Assembly: GCA_013002175.1 (NCBI GenBank)
Contig: JABDKP010000165.1
Span: forward strand, 1-32,340
Source of the DNA: Ilumatobacter sp.
GTDB lineage: Bacteria; Actinomycetota; Acidimicrobiia; Acidimicrobiales; Ilumatobacteraceae
Length of the DNA stretch: 32,340 bases
Direction of reading: 5' to 3'
In this document: piece by piece, positions 1-7,938 of the stretch
Numbering within the stretch: position 1 is the stretch's first letter
How the letters are laid out: each line of letters starts with the position of its first letter
Translations under genes and position numbers: made by a program
Notes under the pieces: generated by a model
Databases searched by the model: none
What the model was told of the DNA's origin: nothing
The model's input: the letters and a program-made list of their open reading frames with translations, nothing else

Positions 1-596
1 ACCCGGTCAAGGTGAAGCGCCACGCGGTGAAGGTCAGCTACACGCTGTGCCTCGGCGGGCTGAGCTTCTTCCTGTTCATCCTGCTCACGGTCACGGGCAT
101 CTTCCTGATGTTCTTCTACCGCCCCGAGGCGACCGCTGCCTGGAACGACATCCAGAACCTGCAGACGTCGGTGACGTTCGGGCTGCTGGTCAGGAACATG
201 CACAGATGGGGCGCGCACCTGATGGTGCTCGCCGTGTTCCTGCACATGGCCCGCGTCTTCTACCACGGCGCCTACAAACCGCCGCGTGAGTTCAACTGGG
301 TGATCGGGGTGATCCTGCTCACCCTCACCCTGCTGCTGTCGTTCACCGGGTACCTGCTGCCGTGGGACCAGTTGGCGCTGTGGGCCGTCACCGTCGGCAC
401 CAACATGATGGGGTACACCCCGGTGTTCGGGGCCGAGGTCAGATTCGTGCTGCTGGGCGGGGCCGAAATCGGTTCCGAGACGCTGCTCCGATGGTATGTG
501 TTGCACGTCCTGTTCCTGCCGTTCGTGATCGTCATCTTCATGGCGATCCACTTCTGGCGGGTGCGCAAGGACGGCGGCATTTCGGGGCCGTTGTGA
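1..596 (+). CDS. Cytochrome b, b6-type N-terminal half (partial at 5' end)
   Basis: This is the haem b subunit of a menaquinol:cytochrome c reductase, an integral membrane protein that carries quinol oxidation and transmembrane electron transfer. The reading frame is open to the window edge, so the GTG at 12 is probably internal and the true N-terminus lies outside. Counting from that GTG, two haem-ligand pairs are visible: H64 (HRW) and H78 (LHMARVF) in helix B, and H165 (LHVLFLP) and H180 (HFWRVRK) in helix D. The helix D pair is 15 apart, the b6f-like spacing rather than the 14 of mitochondrial bc1. The protein ends ISGPL, as b6 proteins do, so the C-terminal helices must come from the next gene. 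The family assignment is firm; only the start is missing. Confidence 0.93.
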   Translation, partial: PVKVKRHAVKVSYTLCLGGLSFFLFILLTVTGIFLMFFYRPEATAAWNDIQNLQTSVTFGLLVRNMHRWGAHLMVLAVFLHMARVFYHGAYKPPREFNWVIGVILLTLTLLLSFTGYLLPWDQLALWAVTVGTNMMGYTPVFGAEVRFVLLGGAEIGSETLLRWYVLHVLFLPFVIVIFMAIHFWRVRKDGGISGPL

Positions 597-663
597 AATC
601 GGCAAGACTTGTGCAGTTGAATGACATCAACGACCACGTGGCCGGCGTCGAGAGGGTGAACTC

Positions 664-1452
664 ATGACCGAGATCCCAGAACATCTCCTCAAGCGGGCGC
701 AGGCCGCCCGCGACAAGGCCGCGACCGACGAGCCCGCCGCCGAGGCCGCGGCTGAGCCTGCCGCGGACGCACCCGCGGGCGATTCGCGCATCCCCGAGGC
801 ACTGCTGAAGCGCAGCCAGGCCGCCAAGGCATCGAAGGCCGGTGGCGACGCCCCGGCGGCCGAGCCCGGTGGTGGCGTCGCCGTCGCCGACAAGGTCGGC
901 GCGCTGGTCACGGCTGCTCCCGCCGGTGGCGGCGTGCCGGTCGGCGCGGGCCCCGGTGGCCACACGCAACGCCTGCTGACCGTCGTCAAGTCCGGCTCGA
1001 TCCAGGACGTCAAGGCGACGCCGGTCGACAAGGTCCACACCTGGCCGCACCTGCTCGCCGCCGAGTTCGTCGCAGCGCTCGCGTGCACCGCGTTCACGTT
1101 CATCTTCTCGATCTTCGTCAACGCCCCGCTGCTGCAGTTGGCGAACACCAACGCCACGCCCAACCCGTCGAAGGCACCGTGGTACTTCCTGGGCCTGCAG
1201 GAAATGCTCACGATGTTCCACCCGATGGTCGCCGGCGTGACCTTGCCGGGCGTCGGCATCATTCTGCTGATCCTCGCCCCGTTCCTCGATCGGAACCCGT
1301 CGGTCAAGCCCGAGGATCGCAAGTTCGCGACATCGATCATGACCGTCCACATCATGTTCTGGGCGGTCCTCGTGATGATCGGATCGTTCTTCCGTGGCCC
1401 CGGCTTCAACTTCGTCCTGCCGTGGGTCGACGGCCTGTTCTTCGAGCTCTGA
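664..1452 (+). CDS. Cytochrome b C-terminal subunit (subunit IV-like) with a repeat-bearing N-terminal extension
   Basis: This supplies the C-terminal part of the split cytochrome b, which helps form the quinol oxidation site. The 262 residues fall into two parts. Residues 1-120 are Ala/Pro-rich low-complexity sequence with two copies of a short motif, IPEHLLKRAQAAR near residue 4 and IPEALLKRSQAAK near residue 43. Residues 123-262 have three likely membrane helices (about 130-152, 190-209, 224-243). The usual PEWY quinol-site signature reads APWY (A171-Y174), a variant I recall from other split-b complexes. Ordinary subunit IV is about 160 residues, so the extension accounts for the extra length. 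The gene starts 67 bases after cytochrome b, behind a GAGAGGG purine run. The extension's role is unknown. Confidence 0.88.
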   Translation: MTEIPEHLLKRAQAARDKAATDEPAAEAAAEPAADAPAGDSRIPEALLKRSQAAKASKAGGDAPAAEPGGGVAVADKVGALVTAAPAGGGVPVGAGPGGHTQRLLTVVKSGSIQDVKATPVDKVHTWPHLLAAEFVAALACTAFTFIFSIFVNAPLLQLANTNATPNPSKAPWYFLGLQEMLTMFHPMVAGVTLPGVGIILLILAPFLDRNPSVKPEDRKFATSIMTVHIMFWAVLVMIGSFFRGPGFNFVLPWVDGLFFEL

Positions 1453-1455
1453 CCT

Positions 1456-1463
1456 GAAAGGAG
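1456..1463 (+). promoter_or_regulatory. Strong ribosome binding site for the Rieske gene
   Basis: GAAAGGAG lies 10 bases before the ATG at 1474. It is one of the best Shine-Dalgarno matches in the cluster and fixes the Rieske start. Confidence 0.7.
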
Positions 1464-1473
1464 TGTCCCCCCA

Positions 1474-2343
1474 ATGAACACCGCAGCCGCCATCGCCATC
1501 GCCATCGCCGCCGTCGTCGTGCTGGGCGCGATCTCGTTCTTCACCCTCGCCCGCCGATCCGACGTGCGCGGTGCCGGTGCACTGTCCAGCGAGACCCGTC
1601 AGCGTGACGAGGCGCACCGCGCCACCGACACCGTCGTCGACGATGCCCGCACCGCCGCCGACGCCGAGGCCGAAGGGGTCGCGGCGCGCAGCACCGAACT
1701 CGTCCCGGTCGACACCGAGCCGCCGGCGCTCGTGCCGTGGGTGCCGCCGGACCCCGAGGCGATCGGCGTCTCCCGCCGTCAGTTCTTCAACCGCGCCACC
1801 GTCACGCTGATGAGCGTCGGCATCGGCGCATTCGCCGCCGCCGCGTTCGTGGCGTTCCTCTGGCCCAGCGGCACCGGCGGGTTCGGCGGGACCGTCGCGG
1901 TCGGCAAGCTCGGCGCGATCAAGGACGGCATCAAGCAGGGCGGCGGTTTCTTCTACGCCCCCGAGGCCAAGTCGTGGATCACGGCGTACCCGGCCGAAGC
2001 GCTCCCGGCAGCGCGCGACATCTACCCGTCGTCGCTGCTCGTCGCGATGGAGGCGGGCATCGTCGTGCTCAGCCAGAAGTGTCCGCACCTCGGCTGCCGC
2101 GTTCCCGAGTGCAAGACCAGCCAGTGGTTCGAATGTCAGTGTCACGGCTCGCAGTACAACCGCGTCGGCGAGAAGAAGGGCGGTCCCGCGCCACGCGGCA
2201 TGGATCGCTTCCCGGCGACGATCTCAGCATCCGGTGAGGTCACGATCGACACCGGCACCACGGTGCCCGGCCCCGCGATCGGCGTCAACACGACCGGTCA
2301 AGAGGCCGAGGGCCCCAACTGCACCGGTGGAGACGAACACTGA
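1474..2343 (+). CDS. Rieske [2Fe-2S] iron-sulfur protein of the bc complex
   Basis: This takes one electron from quinol and passes it to the cytochrome c subunit on the outer face of the membrane. Residues 5-24 form a first hydrophobic helix. A charged Ala-rich linker follows, then a twin-arginine motif S100-R101-R102-Q-F-F directly before a second helix (about 108-130), in line with Tat-dependent export of the folded cluster domain. The Rieske boxes are C203-P-H205-L-G-C208 and C221-Q-C223-H224. C203, H205, C221 and H224 should bind the cluster, and C208-C223 should form the stabilising disulfide. The length of 289 exceeds the roughly 180-200 of simple Rieske proteins because of the first helix and linker. 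The stop overlaps the next start (TGATG). Confidence 0.95.
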   Translation: MNTAAAIAIAIAAVVVLGAISFFTLARRSDVRGAGALSSETRQRDEAHRATDTVVDDARTAADAEAEGVAARSTELVPVDTEPPALVPWVPPDPEAIGVSRRQFFNRATVTLMSVGIGAFAAAAFVAFLWPSGTGGFGGTVAVGKLGAIKDGIKQGGGFFYAPEAKSWITAYPAEALPAARDIYPSSLLVAMEAGIVVLSQKCPHLGCRVPECKTSQWFECQCHGSQYNRVGEKKGGPAPRGMDRFPATISASGEVTIDTGTTVPGPAIGVNTTGQEAEGPNCTGGDEH

Positions 2344-3431
2344 TGACGGCGGCCATCTTGGGCTCGACGACGTCGAGCATCGCCATCTTCACGGTCGTCC
2401 TCATTGCGATCGGCTGGGTCGTCTACGGCATCTTCAACGTCGTCGCGGGTCGCCGCGAGGTCGGCTCCGAGCTGGAGCTGGCCGCGAACCGCAAGGAGTA
2501 CTACGACGACGAGACGCTCGAAGGGCCGCGCCTCGAGCGCGTCCAGCTGTTCGGCGTGCTGCTGCTGGCGTTGATCGTCGTCGCGCTCCCGGCCTACTGG
2601 GTGTTCGAACCGTCTCGTCAGGCCGGCGCCCAGGAAGGTTGGGACAAGCGCTTCGCGAGCTGGGGCTCGCAGCTGTTCGCGCCGACGGCCGAGGGCGGGT
2701 TCAACTGCGCCGGTTGCCACGGCGGCATGGCGGCCACCGGTGGCGCCGCACCGTTCACGGTCACCGACGACCTGACGGGCGAGGTCACCGCGGTGGACTG
2801 GAAAGCTCCGGCGCTGAACACGGTGTACTACCGCTTCGACGAGGACGAGGTCCGGTTCATCCTCAACTACGGGCGCCCGTTCTCGCCGATGTCGCCGTGG
2901 GGCCTCGTCGGCGGCGGGCCGATGAACACCCAGCAGATCGACAACCTGCTCGAGTATCTGAAGTCGATCCAGATCCCGCGTGAGGACTGCGCCCCCGGCG
3001 AGGCCGAGTCCGAGTACTTCGGCGAGCAGCTCTGCGAGAGCGGTGTGCTGCCGACGTCGTTGCAGGAGGACATCGCCGCCTCGATCGACGCGGCCGTTGC
3101 GTCCGGCGAGGCCGCGAGCGTCGGCGAGGCGATCTTCAACCTCGAGCTCGGCAGCGGTGCGTACAGCTGCGCACGCTGCCACACCCAGGGTTGGAGCTAC
3201 GACGACCCCGGCAAGACCGGCCAGGGTGCGTACGGGTGGAATCTCACCGGCGGTTCCACCAACAGCCACTTCAACGCCGAGTCCGACATGATCGACTTCA
3301 TCAAGTCCGGTTCCGAGTTCGGCAAGGTGTACGGCAACCAGGGCCAGGGCAGCGGCCGGATGCCAGGATTCGGCGCGATGCTCACCGACGAGCAGATCGA
3401 AGCCGTCGTCGACTACGTACGGAGCTTGTGA
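2343..3431 (+). CDS. Membrane-anchored dihaem cytochrome c of the bc complex
   Basis: This accepts electrons from the Rieske centre and hands them toward a terminal oxidase or a soluble carrier. The 362 residues contain two N-terminal membrane helices (about 12-34 and 67-88) joined by an acidic loop, then two c-type haem domains. The haem-binding motifs are C122-A-G-C-H126 and C276-A-R-C-H280. Plausible axial methionines are in FSPMSPWG for the first domain and RMPGFG for the second. The dihaem arrangement recalls QcrC of actinobacterial bcc complexes, though QcrC has one C-terminal helix and this protein has two N-terminal ones. It overlaps the Rieske stop by one base and is followed after 3 bases by the next gene. 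Confidence 0.92.
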   Translation: MTAAILGSTTSSIAIFTVVLIAIGWVVYGIFNVVAGRREVGSELELAANRKEYYDDETLEGPRLERVQLFGVLLLALIVVALPAYWVFEPSRQAGAQEGWDKRFASWGSQLFAPTAEGGFNCAGCHGGMAATGGAAPFTVTDDLTGEVTAVDWKAPALNTVYYRFDEDEVRFILNYGRPFSPMSPWGLVGGGPMNTQQIDNLLEYLKSIQIPREDCAPGEAESEYFGEQLCESGVLPTSLQEDIAASIDAAVASGEAASVGEAIFNLELGSGAYSCARCHTQGWSYDDPGKTGQGAYGWNLTGGSTNSHFNAESDMIDFIKSGSEFGKVYGNQGQGSGRMPGFGAMLTDEQIEAVVDYVRSL

Positions 3432-3434
3432 CAG

Positions 3435-4253
3435 ATGGCGTTGTTGGCAATCGGATGGGAACCCGAACTCCGCGGTCTGCTGACGGTGGTGATGGGCACG
3501 GTGGTGCTCATGGGCAGCGTCTACATGATCATGGCGACCAACATGGGGTCGCGTCTGGCGTTCCTCGTCGCGGTGACCGGCCTCGCGGGCTGGATGGCGT
3601 TGATGGGCATGACGTGGTGGATCTACGGCATCGGGCTGAAGGGCCCCGACCCGAGCTGGGCGGCGGTGCCCGGCCGGACGGTTTTGCAGGACGTGTCGGC
3701 ACTCCGCGACGCCGGAGCGCTCGACGAGATCCCCGACGTCGACGGGACCCCGCCGGCGGAGGCTTCCGAACTCGTCGCCGACCAGTTCTTCGATGAGGGC
3801 TACATCCGCATCGAGGAGTCGAATCCGGCGTTCGGTCAGGCCCAGGCCGCGGCAACCGAGTTCCTCGAGGAGGAGGAGGCGTTCGGGTCCGGCCAATTCC
3901 TGGTCACCGACGTGTTCGACATCGGCGGCGAGCGGTACCCGCTGATCGCCGGCCGCGAAGAACTCGACTTCTTCGCGTTCCGGCATGCGCCGCACTACGT
4001 GGTCGTCGAGGCCGCCGCACTGGAACAGGTGCGCACCGAGCCCGGCCGCGCCCCGGCGATCGCGAACATCGACGAGACGCGCCAGCGTCAGTACGTCTAC
4101 ATGGTCCGCGACCTGGGCGCGAAGCGCCAACCGGCAGCGGTGTTGACGATCGGGGGCGGGGCGATCTTCCTCGCCCTGTGCTATCTCCTCCACCGGCGCG
4201 AGCGCATCCTGCGCGAGAACCTGGCCGCGGCGGGCACCCTCGCGAAGGCCTGA
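3435..4253 (+). CDS. Uncharacterised membrane protein between the bc and nuo genes
   Basis: I do not recognise a family. The 272-residue protein has two closely spaced membrane helices near the N-terminus (about 15-36 and 40-67, the second ending WWIYGIG). A hydrophilic acidic domain of about 160 residues follows, with a run of Glu near residue 145. A third helix (about 230-250) leads into a basic tail (LLHRRERILRE). No CxxCH, iron-sulfur or flavin motif is visible. It starts 3 bases after the cytochrome c stop and ends 4 bases before nuoA, so it is almost certainly cotranscribed with both complexes. It could be an accessory or assembly subunit of the bc complex, or a bridge to complex I. That role is inferred from position only. 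Confidence 0.85.
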   Translation: MALLAIGWEPELRGLLTVVMGTVVLMGSVYMIMATNMGSRLAFLVAVTGLAGWMALMGMTWWIYGIGLKGPDPSWAAVPGRTVLQDVSALRDAGALDEIPDVDGTPPAEASELVADQFFDEGYIRIEESNPAFGQAQAAATEFLEEEEAFGSGQFLVTDVFDIGGERYPLIAGREELDFFAFRHAPHYVVVEAAALEQVRTEPGRAPAIANIDETRQRQYVYMVRDLGAKRQPAAVLTIGGGAIFLALCYLLHRRERILRENLAAAGTLAKA

Positions 4254-4257
4254 CCCG

Positions 4258-4740
4258 ATGGATCAGTATCTGCCCGTCGTCGTGCTGATGATCCTCGGGA
4301 TCGTGTTCGGCGCGTTGAGCTTCACTGCGTCACGCTTGCTTGCGCCGCGCCGCCCGTCGACCGCCAAGGAGGCGCCGTACGAGTGCGGCATCGTGCCGAC
4401 GCGCGAGCCACCCGAGCGCTTCCCGGTCAGCTTCTACATCGTCGCGATGCTGTTCATCATGTTCGACATCGAGATCATCTTCGTGTACCCGTACGCGGTC
4501 GCCCGCGACACGCTCGGGTTCTACGGGTTCTGGGCGATCTTCGCGTTCTCCGTCGTGTTCTTCCTCACGTTCGTGTACGAAGTGGCGCGGGGAGGCCTCG
4601 ACTGGGGTCCGATCCAGAAGTACCGCAGCCTGGAGACCGAGGCGGCGCTGGTGTCACCCGAGCGCACGGTGACGTCGACGATCCGCCGGGTCGGTACCGA
4701 AGGCCGCCTGCCATCCGACGACGCCGTCGCGTCAGCCTGA
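4258..4740 (+). CDS. nuoA: NADH-quinone oxidoreductase subunit A
   Basis: This is a small membrane subunit of complex I at the junction of the membrane and peripheral arms. Three hydrophobic helices are visible. The conserved segment [10 protein letters not shown] and the acidic helix segment around [14 protein letters not shown] are typical of NuoA, and the loop cysteine of the family is present in YECG. At 160 residues it is longer than the usual 120-147 because of a hydrophilic tail of about 35 residues after the last helix. It begins 4 bases after the unknown membrane protein gene and is the first gene of a complete nuoA-N set. Confidence 0.95.
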   Translation: MDQYLPVVVLMILGIVFGALSFTASRLLAPRRPSTAKEAPYECGIVPTREPPERFPVSFYIVAMLFIMFDIEIIFVYPYAVARDTLGFYGFWAIFAFSVVFFLTFVYEVARGGLDWGPIQKYRSLETEAALVSPERTVTSTIRRVGTEGRLPSDDAVASA

Positions 4741-4746
4741 GGGGAG
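4741..4746 (+). promoter_or_regulatory. Ribosome binding site for nuoB
   Basis: GGGGAG lies directly after the nuoA stop and 7 bases before the nuoB ATG at 4754. Confidence 0.6.
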
Positions 4747-4753
4747 ACACAAC

Positions 4754-5338
4754 ATGGGCATCGTCAACGATGTGCTCGACGACGGTCTCGGCGGGCTGAC
4801 GCACAACGTCATCACCGGCAAGCTCGAAGAGCTGGTCAACTGGTCGCGGTCGCGCTCGTCGTGGCCGGCGTCGTTCGGGCTCGCGTGCTGCGCGATCGAG
4901 ATGATGGCGACCGGTGGCGCCCACTACGACATCTCCCGTTTCGGTATGGAGGTGTTCCGGGCCTCGCCGCGGCAGGCCGACATCATGATCGTCGCCGGTC
5001 GCGTCAGCCAGAAGATGGCACCGGTGCTGCGCCAGGTCTACGACCAGATGATGGAACCGAAGTGGGTCATCTCGATGGGCGTCTGCGCGAGCTCGGGTGG
5101 GATGTTCAACAACTACGCGATCGTCCAGGGCGTCGACCAGATCGTGCCCGTCGACGTCTATGCCCCGGGCTGCCCGCCGACGCCCGAGACGTTGATCCAC
5201 GCGATCGAGACGCTGCACGGCCTGATCGAGACGAACCAGATCCTGAAGCGGCGCGAGGAGACCGGCGCCGGTGCGAACGTCCACGTCGAACACGTCGATG
5301 CCGGTTCGACGCCCGTGCTGCTCGGGGGGACGCGGTGA
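4754..5338 (+). CDS. nuoB: NADH-quinone oxidoreductase subunit B (cluster N2)
   Basis: This carries the terminal [4Fe-4S] cluster N2, which reduces quinone. The four expected ligands are present: the tandem C45-C46 in [10 protein letters not shown]111 in MGVCASSGG and C140 in APGCPPTPE. The 194-residue length is normal for bacterial NuoB with a short hydrophilic tail. The final TGA overlaps the GTG start of nuoC (GTGA at 5335-5338), which implies coupled translation of two subunits that sit together at the quinone site. Confidence 0.97.
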   Translation: MGIVNDVLDDGLGGLTHNVITGKLEELVNWSRSRSSWPASFGLACCAIEMMATGGAHYDISRFGMEVFRASPRQADIMIVAGRVSQKMAPVLRQVYDQMMEPKWVISMGVCASSGGMFNNYAIVQGVDQIVPVDVYAPGCPPTPETLIHAIETLHGLIETNQILKRREETGAGANVHVEHVDAGSTPVLLGGTR

Positions 5339-5859
5339 CCGATGCCCCGACGGACGCCGTTCCCGACGCCGCCGACGGTCAGCCGGAGGCGCCGCTGATC
5401 CACGGCTGCGTCGTCGGCGACAGCCACGGCCAGGTCGTGGTCCATCCCGACCGCGACCGCTACCTCGACGTCGTGCGGGCGCTCGACGACGAGGGCTACA
5501 CGATGTGCGTCGACCTGTGCGGCGTCGACTACCTCGAGTTCCCCGACCGCACCCTGCCCGTGGGTGTCCGACCCGAGCGGTTCGAGGTCGTCGTCAACCT
5601 GCTCGACCTCGCCAACCGTCGCAGGATCCGGCTGCGCGTCCAGGTGCCCGAGGAGTTCCCGGTGGTCGCGTCGCTGTTCGACCTCCACCCCGGCACCGAG
5701 GCGATGGAGCGCGAAGTGTACGACATGTTCGGGATCTCGTTCACCGACCACCCCGACCTGACGCGCATCCTGATGCCCGAGGACTGGGAGGGGCACCCGC
5801 TGCGCAAGGACTATTCGGTCGGCGCGATCCCGGTGCAGTTCAAGGGGGCGAACGCCTGA
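5335..5859 (+). CDS. nuoC: NADH-quinone oxidoreductase subunit C
   Basis: This is a peripheral-arm subunit of complex I, homologous to the 30-kDa mitochondrial subunit, with no cofactor. The start is taken as the GTG that overlaps the nuoB stop, giving 174 residues. The frame stays open upstream, but only inside nuoB. The family signature near the C-terminus is clear: [10 protein letters not shown], then [23 protein letters not shown]. The stop overlaps the nuoD ATG (TGATG). NuoC and NuoD are separate here, unlike the fused NuoCD of Escherichia coli. Confidence 0.95.
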   Translation: MTDAPTDAVPDAADGQPEAPLIHGCVVGDSHGQVVVHPDRDRYLDVVRALDDEGYTMCVDLCGVDYLEFPDRTLPVGVRPERFEVVVNLLDLANRRRIRLRVQVPEEFPVVASLFDLHPGTEAMEREVYDMFGISFTDHPDLTRILMPEDWEGHPLRKDYSVGAIPVQFKGANA

Positions 5860-7292
5860 TGGCGACGACCAGCGAAGAACTCACCGCGACGACGCTCACC
5901 GGCGCCGAAGTGGCCGCCGCCGGCATCGATCTCGCCGTCGACGCGCCGGACCCCGGCACGAACTACCACCTGTTCGTCGCGGCCACCGACGAGGGCGAGC
6001 AGACGCTCAAGCCGCGCAGCCAGACGAAGGCGAAGGAGCTGATGCGCGAGGTCGGCTCGGTGCTGCGGATGTCCGAGGCCGAGGCGGCGCTGCTCGGCGA
6101 CATCCCGGACGACCCCGACGAAGACCAGACGATGATCATCAACATGGGGCCGCAGCACCCGTCGACGCACGGCGTGCTGCGGCTGATGTTGGAACTCCAG
6201 GGCGAAACCGTGCTGCGCTGCAAGCCGATCATCGGCTACCTCCACACCGGGATGGAGAAGACCGGCGAGCAACTGACGTACCTCCAGGGGGGCACGAACG
6301 TCACCCGGATGGACTACCTGTCACCGCTGAACAACGAGCTCGCCTTCTCGATGGCGACCGAGAAGCTGCTCGGCATCGACGGCGACATCCCCGAGCGGGC
6401 GACCTGGATCCGGATGCTGCTCAGCGAGCTCAACCGGATCGCGAGCCACCTGCTGTTCATGGCGACCAACGGGATGGATCTCGGTGCCGTCTCGATGATG
6501 ATCTACGGCTGGCGCGAACGCGAAGAGGTGCTGCGGTTCTTCCAGGAGGTCACCGGCCTGCGGATGAACCACAACTACATCCGGCCGGGCGGCCTCGCCG
6601 CCGACCTGCCGGCGGGCTGGCGCGACGGCGTGCTGCAGATCCTCGACATGCTGCCGCCGCGGCTCGACGAATACGACACGCTGATGACCGGCCAGCCGAT
6701 CTGGCGCGAGCGGCTGCAGGGTGTCGGCGTGATCACCCCGAACGAGGCGCTCGCGCTGGGGGCGACCGGGCCGATCCTGCGCTCGACCGGCGTCGAGTGG
6801 GACCTCCGTCGCGACGAGCCGTACCTGCACTACGACGAGCTCGAGTTCGGCGTCGTCGTCGGCAGCTACGGCGATGCGTTCGACCGCTACGCGATCCGCC
6901 TCGCCGAGATCCGCGAGTCGATGGAGCTCGTGCGTCAGATCGTCGAGCGGATCCCGCCGGGCGACTATCGCATCCAGGACAAGAAGGTCACGCCCCCACC
7001 GCGGGCGCGCATCGATGAGTCGATGGAAGCGTTGATCCACCACTTCAAGATCTTCACCGAGGGTTTCAAGGTGCCCGAGGGCGAGGTGTACGTCTCCGTC
7101 GAGAGTCCCCGCGGCGAGCTCGGCTGTTACATCGCCAGCGACGGGGGCCCGAACCCGTACCGCATCCACATGCGCGACCCGTCGTTCGTCAACATCCAGT
7201 GCCTGCCGCACATGATGCGCGGGGGCCTCGTCGCCGACGCGGTGGCGATCATCTCGTCGGTCGATCCAGTGCTCGGCGGCGTCGACCGATGA
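5859..7292 (+). CDS. nuoD: NADH-quinone oxidoreductase subunit D
   Basis: This is the 49-kDa-type peripheral subunit that lines the quinone cavity together with NuoB. The ATG overlapping the nuoC stop gives 477 residues. The family core begins near residue 92 with INMGPQHPSTHG, whose H100 and H104 region lines the quinone head-group site, followed by GYLHTGMEK, which carries the conserved quinone-site tyrosine. The N-terminal stretch of about 90 residues before this core is longer than in most NuoD proteins. It has no internal Met start at the usual place and is encoded with normal codon use, so it is probably real. The C-terminus PVLGGVDR is typical. Confidence 0.95.
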   Translation: MATTSEELTATTLTGAEVAAAGIDLAVDAPDPGTNYHLFVAATDEGEQTLKPRSQTKAKELMREVGSVLRMSEAEAALLGDIPDDPDEDQTMIINMGPQHPSTHGVLRLMLELQGETVLRCKPIIGYLHTGMEKTGEQLTYLQGGTNVTRMDYLSPLNNELAFSMATEKLLGIDGDIPERATWIRMLLSELNRIASHLLFMATNGMDLGAVSMMIYGWREREEVLRFFQEVTGLRMNHNYIRPGGLAADLPAGWRDGVLQILDMLPPRLDEYDTLMTGQPIWRERLQGVGVITPNEALALGATGPILRSTGVEWDLRRDEPYLHYDELEFGVVVGSYGDAFDRYAIRLAEIRESMELVRQIVERIPPGDYRIQDKKVTPPPRARIDESMEALIHHFKIFTEGFKVPEGEVYVSVESPRGELGCYIASDGGPNPYRIHMRDPSFVNIQCLPHMMRGGLVADAVAIISSVDPVLGGVDR

Positions 7293-7323
7293 CCGTGCGG
7301 AACAACGAGAGGGGGGCGGATTC

Positions 7324-7938
7324 ATGAGTCGACTGTCGGACCACAACGTGGTGATCGCCCGCGAGATCATCGCCCGGTACCCGAAGCCGAAGTCGGCGCT
7401 GATCCCGCTGGTGCACCTCAGCCAGGAGCAGAACGGGTACGTCACCACGGAGGCGATGAAGCACATCGCCGAGCTGATCGGCGTGACGCCGGCCGAGGTG
7501 TACGGCACGGCGACGTTCTACGAGATGTTCAAGTTCGAACCGGTCGGCAAGTACGTCGTCAACGTGTGCGGCACGATGTCGTGTGCGCTGCTGGGCGCCG
7601 GCGAGTTGCTGCACCATGCGGAGGAGAAGCTGGGCGTGAAGGCCGGCGGCACGACCGACGACGGGCTGATCACACTGATGCCGGCGGAGTGCCAGGCGGC
7701 CTGCACGGAGGCCCCGTGCCTGCAGGTCAACTACCGGTTCCGGTACCGCATGACGACGTCGGACCTCGACGCGCTGATCGACGACCTGCGGGCCGGGCGG
7801 CTCGATGGCGAGATCCCGCCGCACGGCACACTCGGCCGGACGCGTCAGACCATCCCCGACGACCGGGCGGTCGGCGCGGTGCACCCCGATGACGTCACGA
7901 CCGGGCCCGCGTGGATCCCGATGGAGCAGGACCGATGA
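7324..7938 (+). CDS. nuoE: NADH-quinone oxidoreductase subunit E (cluster N1a)
   Basis: This is the 24-kDa-type subunit of the NADH dehydrogenase module, with a thioredoxin-like [2Fe-2S] domain. The ligands are C82-x4-C87 (CGTMSC) and C123-x3-C127 (CQAAC). The N-terminal helical bundle with IPLVHLSQEQNGYVT is standard. At 204 residues it has a hydrophilic tail of about 35 residues beyond the family core. A purine-rich GAGAGGGGGG lies before the ATG. The 31-base gap after nuoD is the longest gap within nuo. The stop overlaps the nuoF start (ATGA at 7935-7938). Confidence 0.95.
   Translation: MSRLSDHNVVIAREIIARYPKPKSALIPLVHLSQEQNGYVTTEAMKHIAELIGVTPAEVYGTATFYEMFKFEPVGKYVVNVCGTMSCALLGAGELLHHAEEKLGVKAGGTTDDGLITLMPAECQAACTEAPCLQVNYRFRYRMTTSDLDALIDDLRAGRLDGEIPPHGTLGRTRQTIPDDRAVGAVHPDDVTTGPAWIPMEQDR

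Noticed and set aside
538..4193. Very long open frames on the minus strand (e.g. 538-2145 and 2298-4193)
   Set aside because: They are antisense to clear cytochrome genes, are rich in Arg/Asp/His typical of GC-driven shadow frames, and show no domain.
7911..7934. Upstream ATG for nuoF at 7911
   Set aside because: It lies well inside nuoE; the ATG at 7935 overlaps the stop in the ATGA pattern seen throughout the cluster.
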